The notes beneath the pieces were generated by a model, which was not told the origin of the DNA, did no database searches, and saw only the letters and a list, made by a program, of their open reading frames with translations. A stretch of 23,392 bases of DNA. It comes from Tannerella sp. (GTDB lineage: Bacteria; Bacteroidota; Bacteroidia; Bacteroidales; Tannerellaceae). The DNA lies in NCBI GenBank assembly GCA_031268395.1, contig JAIRXI010000036.1, positions 1 to 23,392 on the forward strand. Direction: 5' to 3'. Position 1 is the stretch's first letter, and every line of letters starts with the position of its first letter. Below, in pieces: positions 1-5,325 of the stretch. A program made the translations under genes and the position numbers.

Positions 1-2
1 GC

Positions 3-182
3 GACGCCTACATCCGCACCGCCCACCCCGGCGTCATCGCCCGCATCTACACCCCCGACGGCATCCTGCACGACCAGCGCACGCTCCCCACCGCCGGCAC
101 AACAAAAATCCGCCTCGCCCCCGGCATCTACATCGTCGCCCTCAACAACGGCGAAAGCAGGAAAATAGTGATTAATGATTAA
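3..182 (+). CDS. C-terminal fragment of a secreted/surface protein (partial)
   Basis: This is an open frame from the window edge to a TAA stop at 180-182, about 59 residues. The visible part reads as short beta strands: a YTPDG turn, then LAPGIYIVALNNGESRKIVI just before the stop. That pattern (a DG turn, a Thr-rich strand, then GIYIV and a final KIVI strand) is typical of C-terminal beta-sandwich tails of Bacteroidales exported proteins, such as type IX sorting domains or DUF6383-like tails. The codons are very C-rich at third positions, so this looks like a real coding frame. The start and the catalytic or binding part lie outside the window, so no function is assigned. The last codons and the stop are built from the first units of the ATTAATG heptamer tract that follows. 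Confidence 0.55.
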   Translation, partial: DAYIRTAHPGVIARIYTPDGILHDQRTLPTAGTTKIRLAPGIYIVALNNGESRKIVIND

Positions 183-237
183 TGATTAGTGATTAATGTA
201 ATTAGTGATTAGCGTAATTAGTGATTAGTGATTAATG
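168..237. repeat. ATTARTG heptamer tract, left copy
   Basis: About nine degenerate units of ATTAATG/ATTAGTG follow each other, some separated by two extra bases (GTA or TA). The tract begins inside the stop region of the preceding gene fragment. A matching tract in the opposite orientation lies at 616-662, so the two flank the repeat block between 240 and 615. Nothing suggests that it is coding. Confidence 0.75.
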
Positions 238-301
238 GTAGGGGCGCCCGTAATGGCAAATGGCTAATGATTGTGGGACTGTCTCAAAAGCCTTGATTCT
301 C

Positions 302-417
302 CGTCATTGCGAGGAACGAAGCAATCCAGGCGCAGGCGATGACCCGACGCCGCCCGAACTGCACCGCCTGAGCCACACCGCCTGAGCCTGGATTGCTTCA
401 CTTCGTTCGCAATGACG
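302..417. repeat. Long imperfect palindrome (REP/MITE-like element)
   Basis: The left arm starts CGTCATTGCGAGGAACGAAG and continues CAATCCAGG. The right arm runs CCTGGATTGCTTC, then four extra bases, and ends TTCGCAATGACG, nearly the reverse complement. The arms are about 29-31 bases and enclose about 55 bases of GC-rich sequence. Sequences of this type are dispersed in many bacterial genomes and often give rise to spurious protein predictions in both strands; two such frames occur here and are not annotated. No transposase is nearby, so a non-autonomous or REP-like element is the most that can be said. Confidence 0.7.
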
Positions 418-533
418 AAGTAAGCTTGCGAATGCTTCCTGAACGTTTTCCAAACGTTTTCTGCCCTCACACGTCCCTGCACCGTTTCATGGAATATCTC
501 AGAAGCCTTGATTCTGCTATCGAACATGGACAG

Positions 534-563
534 GCACAGACTGCCAGTCTGCGCCGGCGGGGG
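534..563. repeat. Small dispersed hairpin repeat, copy 1
   Basis: The core CAGACTG-C-CAGTCTG (537-551) is a perfect seven-base-pair hairpin followed by CGCCGGCGGGGG. A reverse-orientation copy lies at 11078-11105 (CCCGCCGGCGCGGACT, then TGCAGTCCGTGC). Between copies the stem differs by a paired change (A-T to G-C), so pairing is kept. It is therefore a dispersed, structure-conserving repeat. Confidence 0.6.
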
Positions 564-615
564 TTAATCGCCAATCATTGCGGGCGCCTACAAGGGGCGC
601 CCCTACATCGCCAAC

Positions 616-662
616 CATTAATCATTAATCACTAACCACTAACCACTAATCATTAATCATTA
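616..662. repeat. Heptamer tract, right copy (inverted)
   Basis: About six to seven units of CATTAAT/CACTAAC occur in tandem, the reverse complement of the tract at 168-237. The tract ends immediately before the stop codon of the leftward glycosyltransferase gene. Together with the left tract it brackets a block of about 380 bases that also holds GTAGGGGCGCCC in inverted copies (near 240 and 596) and a 13-base direct repeat AAGCCTTGATTCT (near 289 and 502). Confidence 0.7.
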
Positions 663-669
663 AAAACTT

Positions 670-1698
670 TCAATTGAAAAAAGTGATTTCGTTGGCGGCT
701 ACGGTGATTTGCTGTCGGGGGTGTTTTATCCGGAAGAGTGTGTCTTTTGGGAGGGATTCGTCCATTGTGCGGATGATTTGCGCGTAGGAGAGGCTGTCCG
801 CGTCGAAAGTTTTCTCTTTTGGCGAGGCGTGTTTGGGGGCGGATTCCGGGCGGCGGAACAGTTTGTGGATGGCCGAAGCGGTCCCGGCCAGCGCGATGGT
901 CAGGCGTATCATGGCTTTGAACAGGCAGTTGGAATGGGGGTAATGCTTGCGGAAAAAGATGTGCATCGCATTGTGGAAAATCTTTACGTAGCGAAGGTCC
1001 TTGCGGGTGCTTTCGCCCTTGTAATGGATAATCCTTTCGGGCAGGTAGTATACGCCGAAACCGGCCTGTCCGATACGGTATGAGAGGTCAATGTCCTCGC
1101 CGTACATGAAGAAATCCTCGTCCAGCAGTCCCGTCCGGTCGAGCGCCTGACGGCGGAGCAGCATGAAGGCGCCGGCAAGAATATCGACCGCATGAGGACT
1201 GTTTTCATCCAGGTAACGGACGTGATAGCCGCCGAATGTCTTCGACAGGGGAAGAAGCCCGGCCAGCCCGGTCATCTTGCAGAACGCATTCCACGGCGAC
1301 GGGAAGCCCCGCTTGGATTCGGGCAGGAATCTCCCGTATCCGTCAATCATCTTTACGCCCAGCGCTCCCGCGCCGGGATGCGCGTCCATGAACGCGCAAA
1401 CGTTTGCCAGCGTGTCTTCACCCACGACCGTATCGGGATTCAGCAGCAGCACGTATTCGCCGCGCGACATCCTGATGGCCTGATTGTTTGCTTTCGAAAA
1501 ACCCGCATTTTCGCGGTTCTCAATATAGTGTGCGTCCGGGAATCCGGCCCGGATGTATCCGGCCGAGCCGTCGGACGAACAGTTGTCCACCACGAAAATT
1601 TCCGAAGCAACCTTTCGTGTGGCGCGCGTTACCGAATCCAGACATTGCCAGAGGTAATACTTGACATTATAATTGACAATCACAATCGACAGTTTCAT
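670..1698 (-). CDS. Family 2 glycosyltransferase (rhamnosyltransferase-like)
   Basis: The 342-residue protein starts MKLSIVIVNYN, the usual N-terminal strand of GT-A fold family 2 glycosyltransferases. VVDN (36-39) is the nucleotide-binding turn, NPDT (87-90) occupies the metal-binding DXD position, and GEDIDLSYR (200-208) is the acceptor-side acidic motif, with HYKGES (225-230) after it. These match the rhamnosyltransferase-like subgroup that adds sugars to cell-surface polysaccharide or O-antigen; the donor and acceptor cannot be told. Residues 261-280 form one weak hydrophobic segment, so membrane association is possible. The start is supported by a good promoter upstream on the same strand (1724-1754). 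It is transcribed away from the next glycosyltransferase gene. The 3' end abuts the heptamer repeat tract. Confidence 0.88.
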   Translation of the reverse strand: MKLSIVIVNYNVKYYLWQCLDSVTRATRKVASEIFVVDNCSSDGSAGYIRAGFPDAHYIENRENAGFSKANNQAIRMSRGEYVLLLNPDTVVGEDTLANVCAFMDAHPGAGALGVKMIDGYGRFLPESKRGFPSPWNAFCKMTGLAGLLPLSKTFGGYHVRYLDENSPHAVDILAGAFMLLRRQALDRTGLLDEDFFMYGEDIDLSYRIGQAGFGVYYLPERIIHYKGESTRKDLRYVKIFHNAMHIFFRKHYPHSNCLFKAMIRLTIALAGTASAIHKLFRRPESAPKHASPKEKTFDADSLSYAQIIRTMDESLPKDTLFRIKHPRQQITVAANEITFFN

Positions 1699-1723
1699 GC
1701 TTTTTCCTTTTGAATACGGGCGG

Positions 1724-1754
1724 CAAACTTACTTCTTTATCGGCTTTTTACCAA
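1724..1754 (-). promoter_or_regulatory. Bacteroidota-type promoter of the leftward glycosyltransferase gene
   Basis: On the minus strand a -33 box TTGG (plus-strand 1751-1754) is followed by 19 bases and a -7 box TAAGTTTG (plus-strand 1724-1731), matching the TAnnTTTG consensus. The predicted transcript would start near 1717, leaving a leader of about 19 bases before the ATG at 1696-1698. Confidence 0.6.
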
Positions 1755-1818
1755 GTATATTGTGCAGACAGGGAAGATTTTTTTTGCGGGACAGGCGAAA
1801 TTATCTCCGCAAAGCGCG

Positions 1819-1826
1819 TATCTTTG
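1819..1826 (+). promoter_or_regulatory. -7 promoter box (TATCTTTG) for the rightward glycosyltransferase gene
   Basis: TATCTTTG fits TAnnTTTG and lies 34 bases before the ATG at 1861. The matching -33 box is weak. The position argues that translation begins at 1861 and not at the in-frame ATG at 1762, which lies upstream of this promoter. Confidence 0.45.
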
Positions 1827-1860
1827 CGCCTCCCGGGGGGAAATAAATAAAAAAACAGTC

Positions 1861-2667
1861 ATGTTCAGCATTTGCATACCGGTATATAATTATGATGTAA
1901 GGACGCTGGTGCACAGTCTGCACCGTCAGTCCGGGCTGACGGGACAGCCGTTCGAGATTCTGCTGATGGACGATGCGTCGCGCGAATCCTGTCATGCCGT
2001 TAATTCGGCGATTGACCTGCCGCACGTGCGTTATATCCGCCTGGCGGAAAACGTGGGACGGTCGAAAATACGGAACCGCCTGGCGCGGGCGGCAAAATAT
2101 CCCTATCTGATTTTCATGGACTGCGATTCGGCTGTTCCAACGGAGGACTATATTCGCAATTATATCCCGTATTTCAGGGAAAATATCGTCTGTTACGGCG
2201 GGACGGCGTATGAGGACAAAAGGCCGGATCCGTCGAAATATCTCCGCTGGAAATACGGGAAGGAAAGGGAATCGCGTCCCTTTACCGAAAGGGAAAAGAA
2301 TCCCAACTACGGTTTTGCGACCAACAATTTCCTTGTCGGCAAAGCCCTGTTTGAACGGGTTCCGTTCGATGAAACCATCCGGGATTACGGGCACGAAGAC
2401 ACGCTGTTCGGCATTCAGCTGCTGAGTTTGAACATCCGGATAGAACATATTGACAATCCGCTCGTTCATCTGGGACTGGAAGATGCTTCTGTTTTTATCG
2501 CCAAAACGGAAAAAGCGGTTGCGAACCTGCGAAAAATAGACGGAATCCTGCAGGAGAAGTATCCCGCGTGCGTGAATCATTCAAACCTGATTCGGATGGG
2601 GCGAAGACTGGAGAAATGCGGCTCGCATCTTTCGCGGCGTTTCTTTTTTCCGTCTTCAGGCCTCTGA
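1861..2667 (+). CDS. Family 2 glycosyltransferase, C-terminus altered by an apparent frameshift
   Basis: The frame gives 268 residues from MFSICIPVYNYD, a canonical GT-A N-terminus. LLMDDAS is the nucleotide-binding strand, FMDCDSAV carries the DXD metal motif, and YGHEDTLFG is the conserved acceptor-side ED motif. The start at 1861 is chosen because it directly opens the GT fold and follows a TATCTTTG promoter box; the longer in-frame start at 1762 would add an implausible N-terminus. After GRRLEKCG the frame runs into a short basic tail and stops. The -1 frame from about 2622 continues with a hydrophobic stretch and a FDLYKLG end that look like the natural C-terminus of such Bacteroidales enzymes. 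One base has probably been lost near 2620, in the genome or in the assembly. Donor and acceptor are unknown. Confidence 0.8.
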   Translation: MFSICIPVYNYDVRTLVHSLHRQSGLTGQPFEILLMDDASRESCHAVNSAIDLPHVRYIRLAENVGRSKIRNRLARAAKYPYLIFMDCDSAVPTEDYIRNYIPYFRENIVCYGGTAYEDKRPDPSKYLRWKYGKERESRPFTEREKNPNYGFATNNFLVGKALFERVPFDETIRDYGHEDTLFGIQLLSLNIRIEHIDNPLVHLGLEDASVFIAKTEKAVANLRKIDGILQEKYPACVNHSNLIRMGRRLEKCGSHLSRRFFFPSSGL

Positions 2668-2798
2668 TAAGAAAGAATTTACTGGGCCGCCGGCCATCCC
2701 TTTTCCTGTTCGATTTGTATAAACTGGGCATTTTGTGTTTTCTGGAAAAGGAATGTCCGGTTTTAAAAGAAACTTCGGTATGTGGCAGGAATTGCTAA
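2622..2798 (+). pseudogene. Out-of-frame C-terminal segment of the preceding glycosyltransferase
   Basis: Read in the -1 frame from about 2622, the sequence gives LASFAAFLFSVFRPLIRKN followed by LLGRRPSLFLFDLYKLG. This amphipathic, basic-hydrophobic end is characteristic of the family 2 enzyme upstream, and it is lost from the annotated frame. A restored base near 2620 (for example GGCCTC instead of GGCTC) would join GRRLEKCG to it and give a protein ending at 2798. The segment has no sensible start of its own. Confidence 0.5.
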
Positions 2799-2947
2799 TA
2801 GGGATTATTGCGGTGGTTGTCGCGGGATGCGTCGGGTACAGGCTCTGGCGTTATTTCGCGCGGCCGGCATCGCCATGCGACCATTGCGCCGGCTGTTCGC
2901 TGAAGGAACAGCTGCGGGATAAACGCCCCGGAAAGTGCGAAAAATAG
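2780..2947 (+). CDS. FeoB-associated Cys-rich membrane protein-like peptide
   Basis: This is a 55-residue protein starting MWQELLIGIIAVVVAGC, a single N-terminal membrane segment (about residues 4-22). A short basic stretch leads to a Cys motif CDHCAGCSLKEQ and a final GKC. This layout (one helix, then CxxCxxC and a last Cys) matches the small FeoB-associated Cys-rich membrane protein family common in Bacteroidales, thought to help ferrous iron handling. No feoA or feoB gene is in the window, so the role is by family resemblance only. The ATG at 2780 is preferred over an in-frame ATG at 2735, because the protein then opens directly with the membrane helix. It overlaps the out-of-frame glycosyltransferase end by 19 bases, which suggests the two were once translationally coupled. 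Confidence 0.65.
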   Translation: MWQELLIGIIAVVVAGCVGYRLWRYFARPASPCDHCAGCSLKEQLRDKRPGKCEK

Positions 2948-3010
2948 ACGGATGTCCCGAAAGCGGGCGGAAAAACTCCTGAGTCATTGCGGAACGTTCA
3001 CCGGATGCGG

Positions 3011-3026
3011 TACCATATTTATGGTA
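3011..3026. promoter_or_regulatory. Palindromic operator candidate, operon 1
   Basis: TACCATATTTATGGTA is a perfect palindrome of two TACCAT half-sites around ATTT. It ends exactly where the -33 box of the operon 1 promoter begins. The same element, with one half-site change (AYGGTA), sits in the identical position before operon 2 at 11273-11288. This is good evidence for a shared DNA-binding regulator, whose identity is not shown by the sequence. Confidence 0.65.
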
Positions 3027-3057
3027 TTGCGGGCCGTTTCTTTTACCCTTACCTTTG
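3026..3057 (+). promoter_or_regulatory. Promoter of the nitrogenase-like operon
   Basis: ATTG at 3026-3029 (-33 box) is followed by 20 bases and TACCTTTG at 3050-3057 (-7 box, consensus TAnnTTTG). The predicted start is near 3064, giving a leader of about 90 bases before the Fe protein gene. Spacing and both boxes are the same as in the operon 2 promoter. Confidence 0.7.
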
Positions 3058-3080
3058 TGCCGCAATTCATGCAATGATTG

Positions 3081-3152
3081 AATAAAAAAGTACCTTCTAC
3101 GGACCGACTGCAAAATGGCTCTGGAGGATACTTGTTACTAACAAATTAAATT
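3081..3152 (+). ncRNA. Shared structured RNA leader, copy 1 (before the Fe protein gene)
   Basis: The block begins AATAAAAAA and has a hairpin CCTTC (3093-3097) with GGAGG (3123-3127). The loop contains GACCGACTGCAAA and TGGCT, followed by ACTAACA and ATTAAATT just before the ATG. The same order of blocks is found at 11521-11590 before SusC. Between copies the stem shows a compensatory change (C-G to G-C at the fifth pair) and a U-G to C-G change at the fourth, which supports a real RNA structure. A short frame MALEDTCY (3115-3141) starts in the loop but ends before the real gene; its counterpart in copy 2 is not terminated, so it is not clearly conserved as a peptide. No known riboswitch class was recognised. 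Confidence 0.55.
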
Positions 3153-3154
3153 TT

Positions 3155-4030
3155 ATGCGGAAAAAAATCAAACAGATTGCCGTTTACGGAAAAGGAGGTA
3201 TTGGTAAATCTACCACTACGTCCAACATCAGCGCCGCTTTAGTAGAAGCAGGCCACAAGGTTCTTCAATTCGGCTGTGATCCGAAAAGCGATTCTACCAA
3301 CACATTACGCGACGGGAAATACATCCCCACCGTTTTGGATTTGTTGAGGGAAAAACCGAAGGTGGATGCCCGCGATGCCATATTTCAGGGCTTTAAAGGC
3401 GTCTATTGTGTGGAGGCCGGCGGTCCGCAACCCGGCGTCGGTTGCGCCGGACGGGGTATAATCACAGCCGTTGAACTTTTGAAACAGCAAAACATTTTTC
3501 AGGAACTGGAATTGGACTACGTCATTTTCGACGTGCTTGGCGACGTGGTTTGTGGCGGCTTTGCCGTGCCTATCCGCGAAGGCATAGCCGAACATGTTTT
3601 TACCGTTTCATCCTCTGATTTTATGGCTATTTATGCGGCAAACAACCTGATGAAAGGGATTAAAAAATATTCCAATACCGGCGGCGCTTTATTCGGCGGA
3701 ATCATAGCGAACTCTATCAACAGCGAGTATCAGCAATCCATCATTGATGATTTTGCGCAAAAAACGGGTACGCAGGTTGTCGAATATGTGCCCCGCTCGA
3801 TAACCGTCACGCAGTCGGAACTGTCGGGACGTACGACAATCGAGGCGCAACCTGTATCCAAACAGGCCGACATCTACCGCAGTTTAGCCAATAAGATTCA
3901 TGAGCATACGGAGTCTAAAGTTCCGACGCCGCTTGATATTGACGCACTCCGTGAATGGTCGGCGAGGTGGGCGGACCAGTTGCTGGCTATCGAAGCCGGC
4001 GAAGTGCGCGGAGCACAGGCTCATATATAA
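3155..4030 (+). CDS. Nitrogenase-like Fe protein (NifH/MarH-like reductase)
   Basis: The 291-residue protein is the ATP-dependent electron donor to the D/K component. The P-loop [10 protein letters not shown] lies at 11-20. GCDPKSDST (40-48) is the switch I region. GVGCAGRGI contributes Cys97, and [11 protein letters not shown] contributes Cys133; these are the two Cys per subunit that hold the bridging [4Fe-4S] cluster of the dimer. Arg100 matches the ADP-ribosylated Arg of NifH, but no modifying enzymes are in view. Length and motifs are normal for NifH/BchL/CfbC/MarH proteins. The genes after it, not its own sequence, argue against simple nitrogen fixation. It is the first gene of a seven-gene operon, preceded by an operator, promoter and RNA leader. 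Confidence 0.93.
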   Translation: MRKKIKQIAVYGKGGIGKSTTTSNISAALVEAGHKVLQFGCDPKSDSTNTLRDGKYIPTVLDLLREKPKVDARDAIFQGFKGVYCVEAGGPQPGVGCAGRGIITAVELLKQQNIFQELELDYVIFDVLGDVVCGGFAVPIREGIAEHVFTVSSSDFMAIYAANNLMKGIKKYSNTGGALFGGIIANSINSEYQQSIIDDFAQKTGTQVVEYVPRSITVTQSELSGRTTIEAQPVSKQADIYRSLANKIHEHTESKVPTPLDIDALREWSARWADQLLAIEAGEVRGAQAHI

Positions 4031-4047
4031 TTGAAATACAAAAGGAA

Positions 4048-5307
4048 ATGGACATTCACAATCACCCCTGTTTTAATGCGGACGTCAGGCATACGGCCGG
4101 AAGAATCCACCTGCCCGTAGCGCCACGGTGCAATGTACAGTGTAACTTTTGCAACCGCAAGTTTGACTGCACGAACGAAAGCCGTCCGGGAGTAACCACC
4201 TCGGTGATGAAACCCGTACAGGCGGTCGAATATCTGTCCGGTGCACTGAAGCGTGCCGGTCATATCGCCGTTGTCGGGATTGCCGGGCCGGGCGATCCGT
4301 TCGCCAATCCCGAAGAAACGCTGGAGACGCTGGAACGGGTACATGCGGCGTTTCCCGACAAACTGTTGTGCCTGTCGTCCAACGGTCTCTCTTTGGCTGA
4401 ACATGTACCCCGTCTGGCTGCATTGAACGTCTCGCACGTCACCGTTACGGTGAACGCCGTCGACCCGGAAGTCGGGGCAAACGTGTACGAATGGGTCTAT
4501 TACAACAGGAAGACGTATTACGGACGGGAAGGCGCCGGGATATTGCTTGACAAACAGACGCAGGCTATCCGGTTATTGAAAAGATACGGCATCACCGTAA
4601 AAATCAATACGGTCGTCATTCCCCGCGTCAATTCGCACCATATAGCCGATATTGCGCAGTATGTTTCGGCACGGGGCGCCGATATTCAAAACTGCATTCC
4701 CGTGATACCCGTCGCCGGCACGCCTTACGAATCGCTGGAAGAACCGTCGCCTGCAAGTATGCGTTTGATACGCGCCCGGACATCGCTCTACATCCGGCAG
4801 ATGTCGCATTGCGCCCGTTGCCGTGCCGATGCGGCGGGACTTATCGGCGACGACCTCGGCGGAAAGCTGTCACAGGAACGCAAAGAACGCAAAATGCAGT
4901 GCGATTTCCGGGGAAAACCGTACATAGCGGTGGCAAGCAGCGACGGTATTTCCATCAATCATCATTTGGGCGAAGCCGCTTTATTGTGGATTTACGGATT
5001 CGATAACGGAACGGTCCGCTTAGTCGGTAAACGGCCTGTCCCCGCTTATGAGCGCCAGCGCAACCGCTGGGATGCGATAGCGGAATTGGTGCCGGACTGC
5101 AGCGCCTTGCTGGTAAGTAATCTGGGACGCGCGCCCTACGAACGCCTGCAACGCAATGGCGTCCATGTCGAATCGGTCGACGGGAACATACGCGATATTG
5201 CGGGAGCGATTTTTTCAAAAGGCGAGATTCCGGCGGACGCTTTGCGAATGAACGGCGTTTGCGGCACAGGCAATGGCTGCAGCGGTACAGGCAGCGGATG
5301 TAATTAA
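4048..5307 (+). CDS. nifB: NifB-type radical SAM cofactor synthase with C-terminal NifX-like domain
   Basis: This 419-residue protein fuses [4Fe-4S] clusters and inserts carbide to build NifB-co, the 8Fe core of nitrogenase-type cofactors. It starts with HPCFN (6-10) and has CNVQCNFC (Cys28, Cys32, Cys35), the SAM-binding cluster motif, then NESRPG, all standard for NifB. Residues from about 290 to 405 form a NifX/NafY-like cofactor-binding domain (YIAVASSDG, INHHLGEA). The tail is Gly/Cys rich (CGTGNGCSGTGSGC). The start at 4048 is chosen because AAAGGA precedes it and it gives the standard N-terminus; an earlier in-frame start would run inside the Fe protein gene. It lies 17 bases after the Fe protein gene. 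A complete NifB implies that the D/K component carries a large Fe-S-C cofactor. Confidence 0.92.
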   Translation: MDIHNHPCFNADVRHTAGRIHLPVAPRCNVQCNFCNRKFDCTNESRPGVTTSVMKPVQAVEYLSGALKRAGHIAVVGIAGPGDPFANPEETLETLERVHAAFPDKLLCLSSNGLSLAEHVPRLAALNVSHVTVTVNAVDPEVGANVYEWVYYNRKTYYGREGAGILLDKQTQAIRLLKRYGITVKINTVVIPRVNSHHIADIAQYVSARGADIQNCIPVIPVAGTPYESLEEPSPASMRLIRARTSLYIRQMSHCARCRADAAGLIGDDLGGKLSQERKERKMQCDFRGKPYIAVASSDGISINHHLGEAALLWIYGFDNGTVRLVGKRPVPAYERQRNRWDAIAELVPDCSALLVSNLGRAPYERLQRNGVHVESVDGNIRDIAGAIFSKGEIPADALRMNGVCGTGNGCSGTGSGCN

Positions 5308-5325
5308 CAATCAAGTTCAATTATT

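Noticed and set aside
168..237. CRISPR array suspected from regular short repeats
   Set aside because: Units are 7 bases without unique spacers of constant length, and no cas genes are present.
264..635. Two open frames of 87 and 80 residues on opposite strands
   Set aside because: Both lie within the palindromic repeat block, translate repeat arms (VIANEVKQS, DCFVPRNDG type strings) and have no protein-like features.
1762..1860. Upstream in-frame start for the rightward glycosyltransferase
   Set aside because: It precedes the TATCTTTG promoter box and adds a non-homologous N-terminus; 1861 opens directly with the GT-A strand.
2953..2970. Terminator after the Cys-rich peptide (CCCG-AAAG-CGGG)
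   Set aside because: The stem has only four base pairs and no T-run follows.
2805..3113. 102-residue leftward frame over the Cys-rich peptide and operon 1 promoter
   Set aside because: It covers a well formed promoter and operator and has low-complexity basic composition; unlikely to be coding.
3115..3141. Short leader peptide MALEDTCY
   Set aside because: It starts in the RNA loop; the corresponding ATG at 11553 has no early stop and different following codons, so a conserved peptide is not supported.
3081..3152. SAM-II or SAM-I riboswitch
   Set aside because: The sulfur context invited this, but the conserved blocks do not match the SAM-II or S-box cores that I know; left as an unclassified RNA element.
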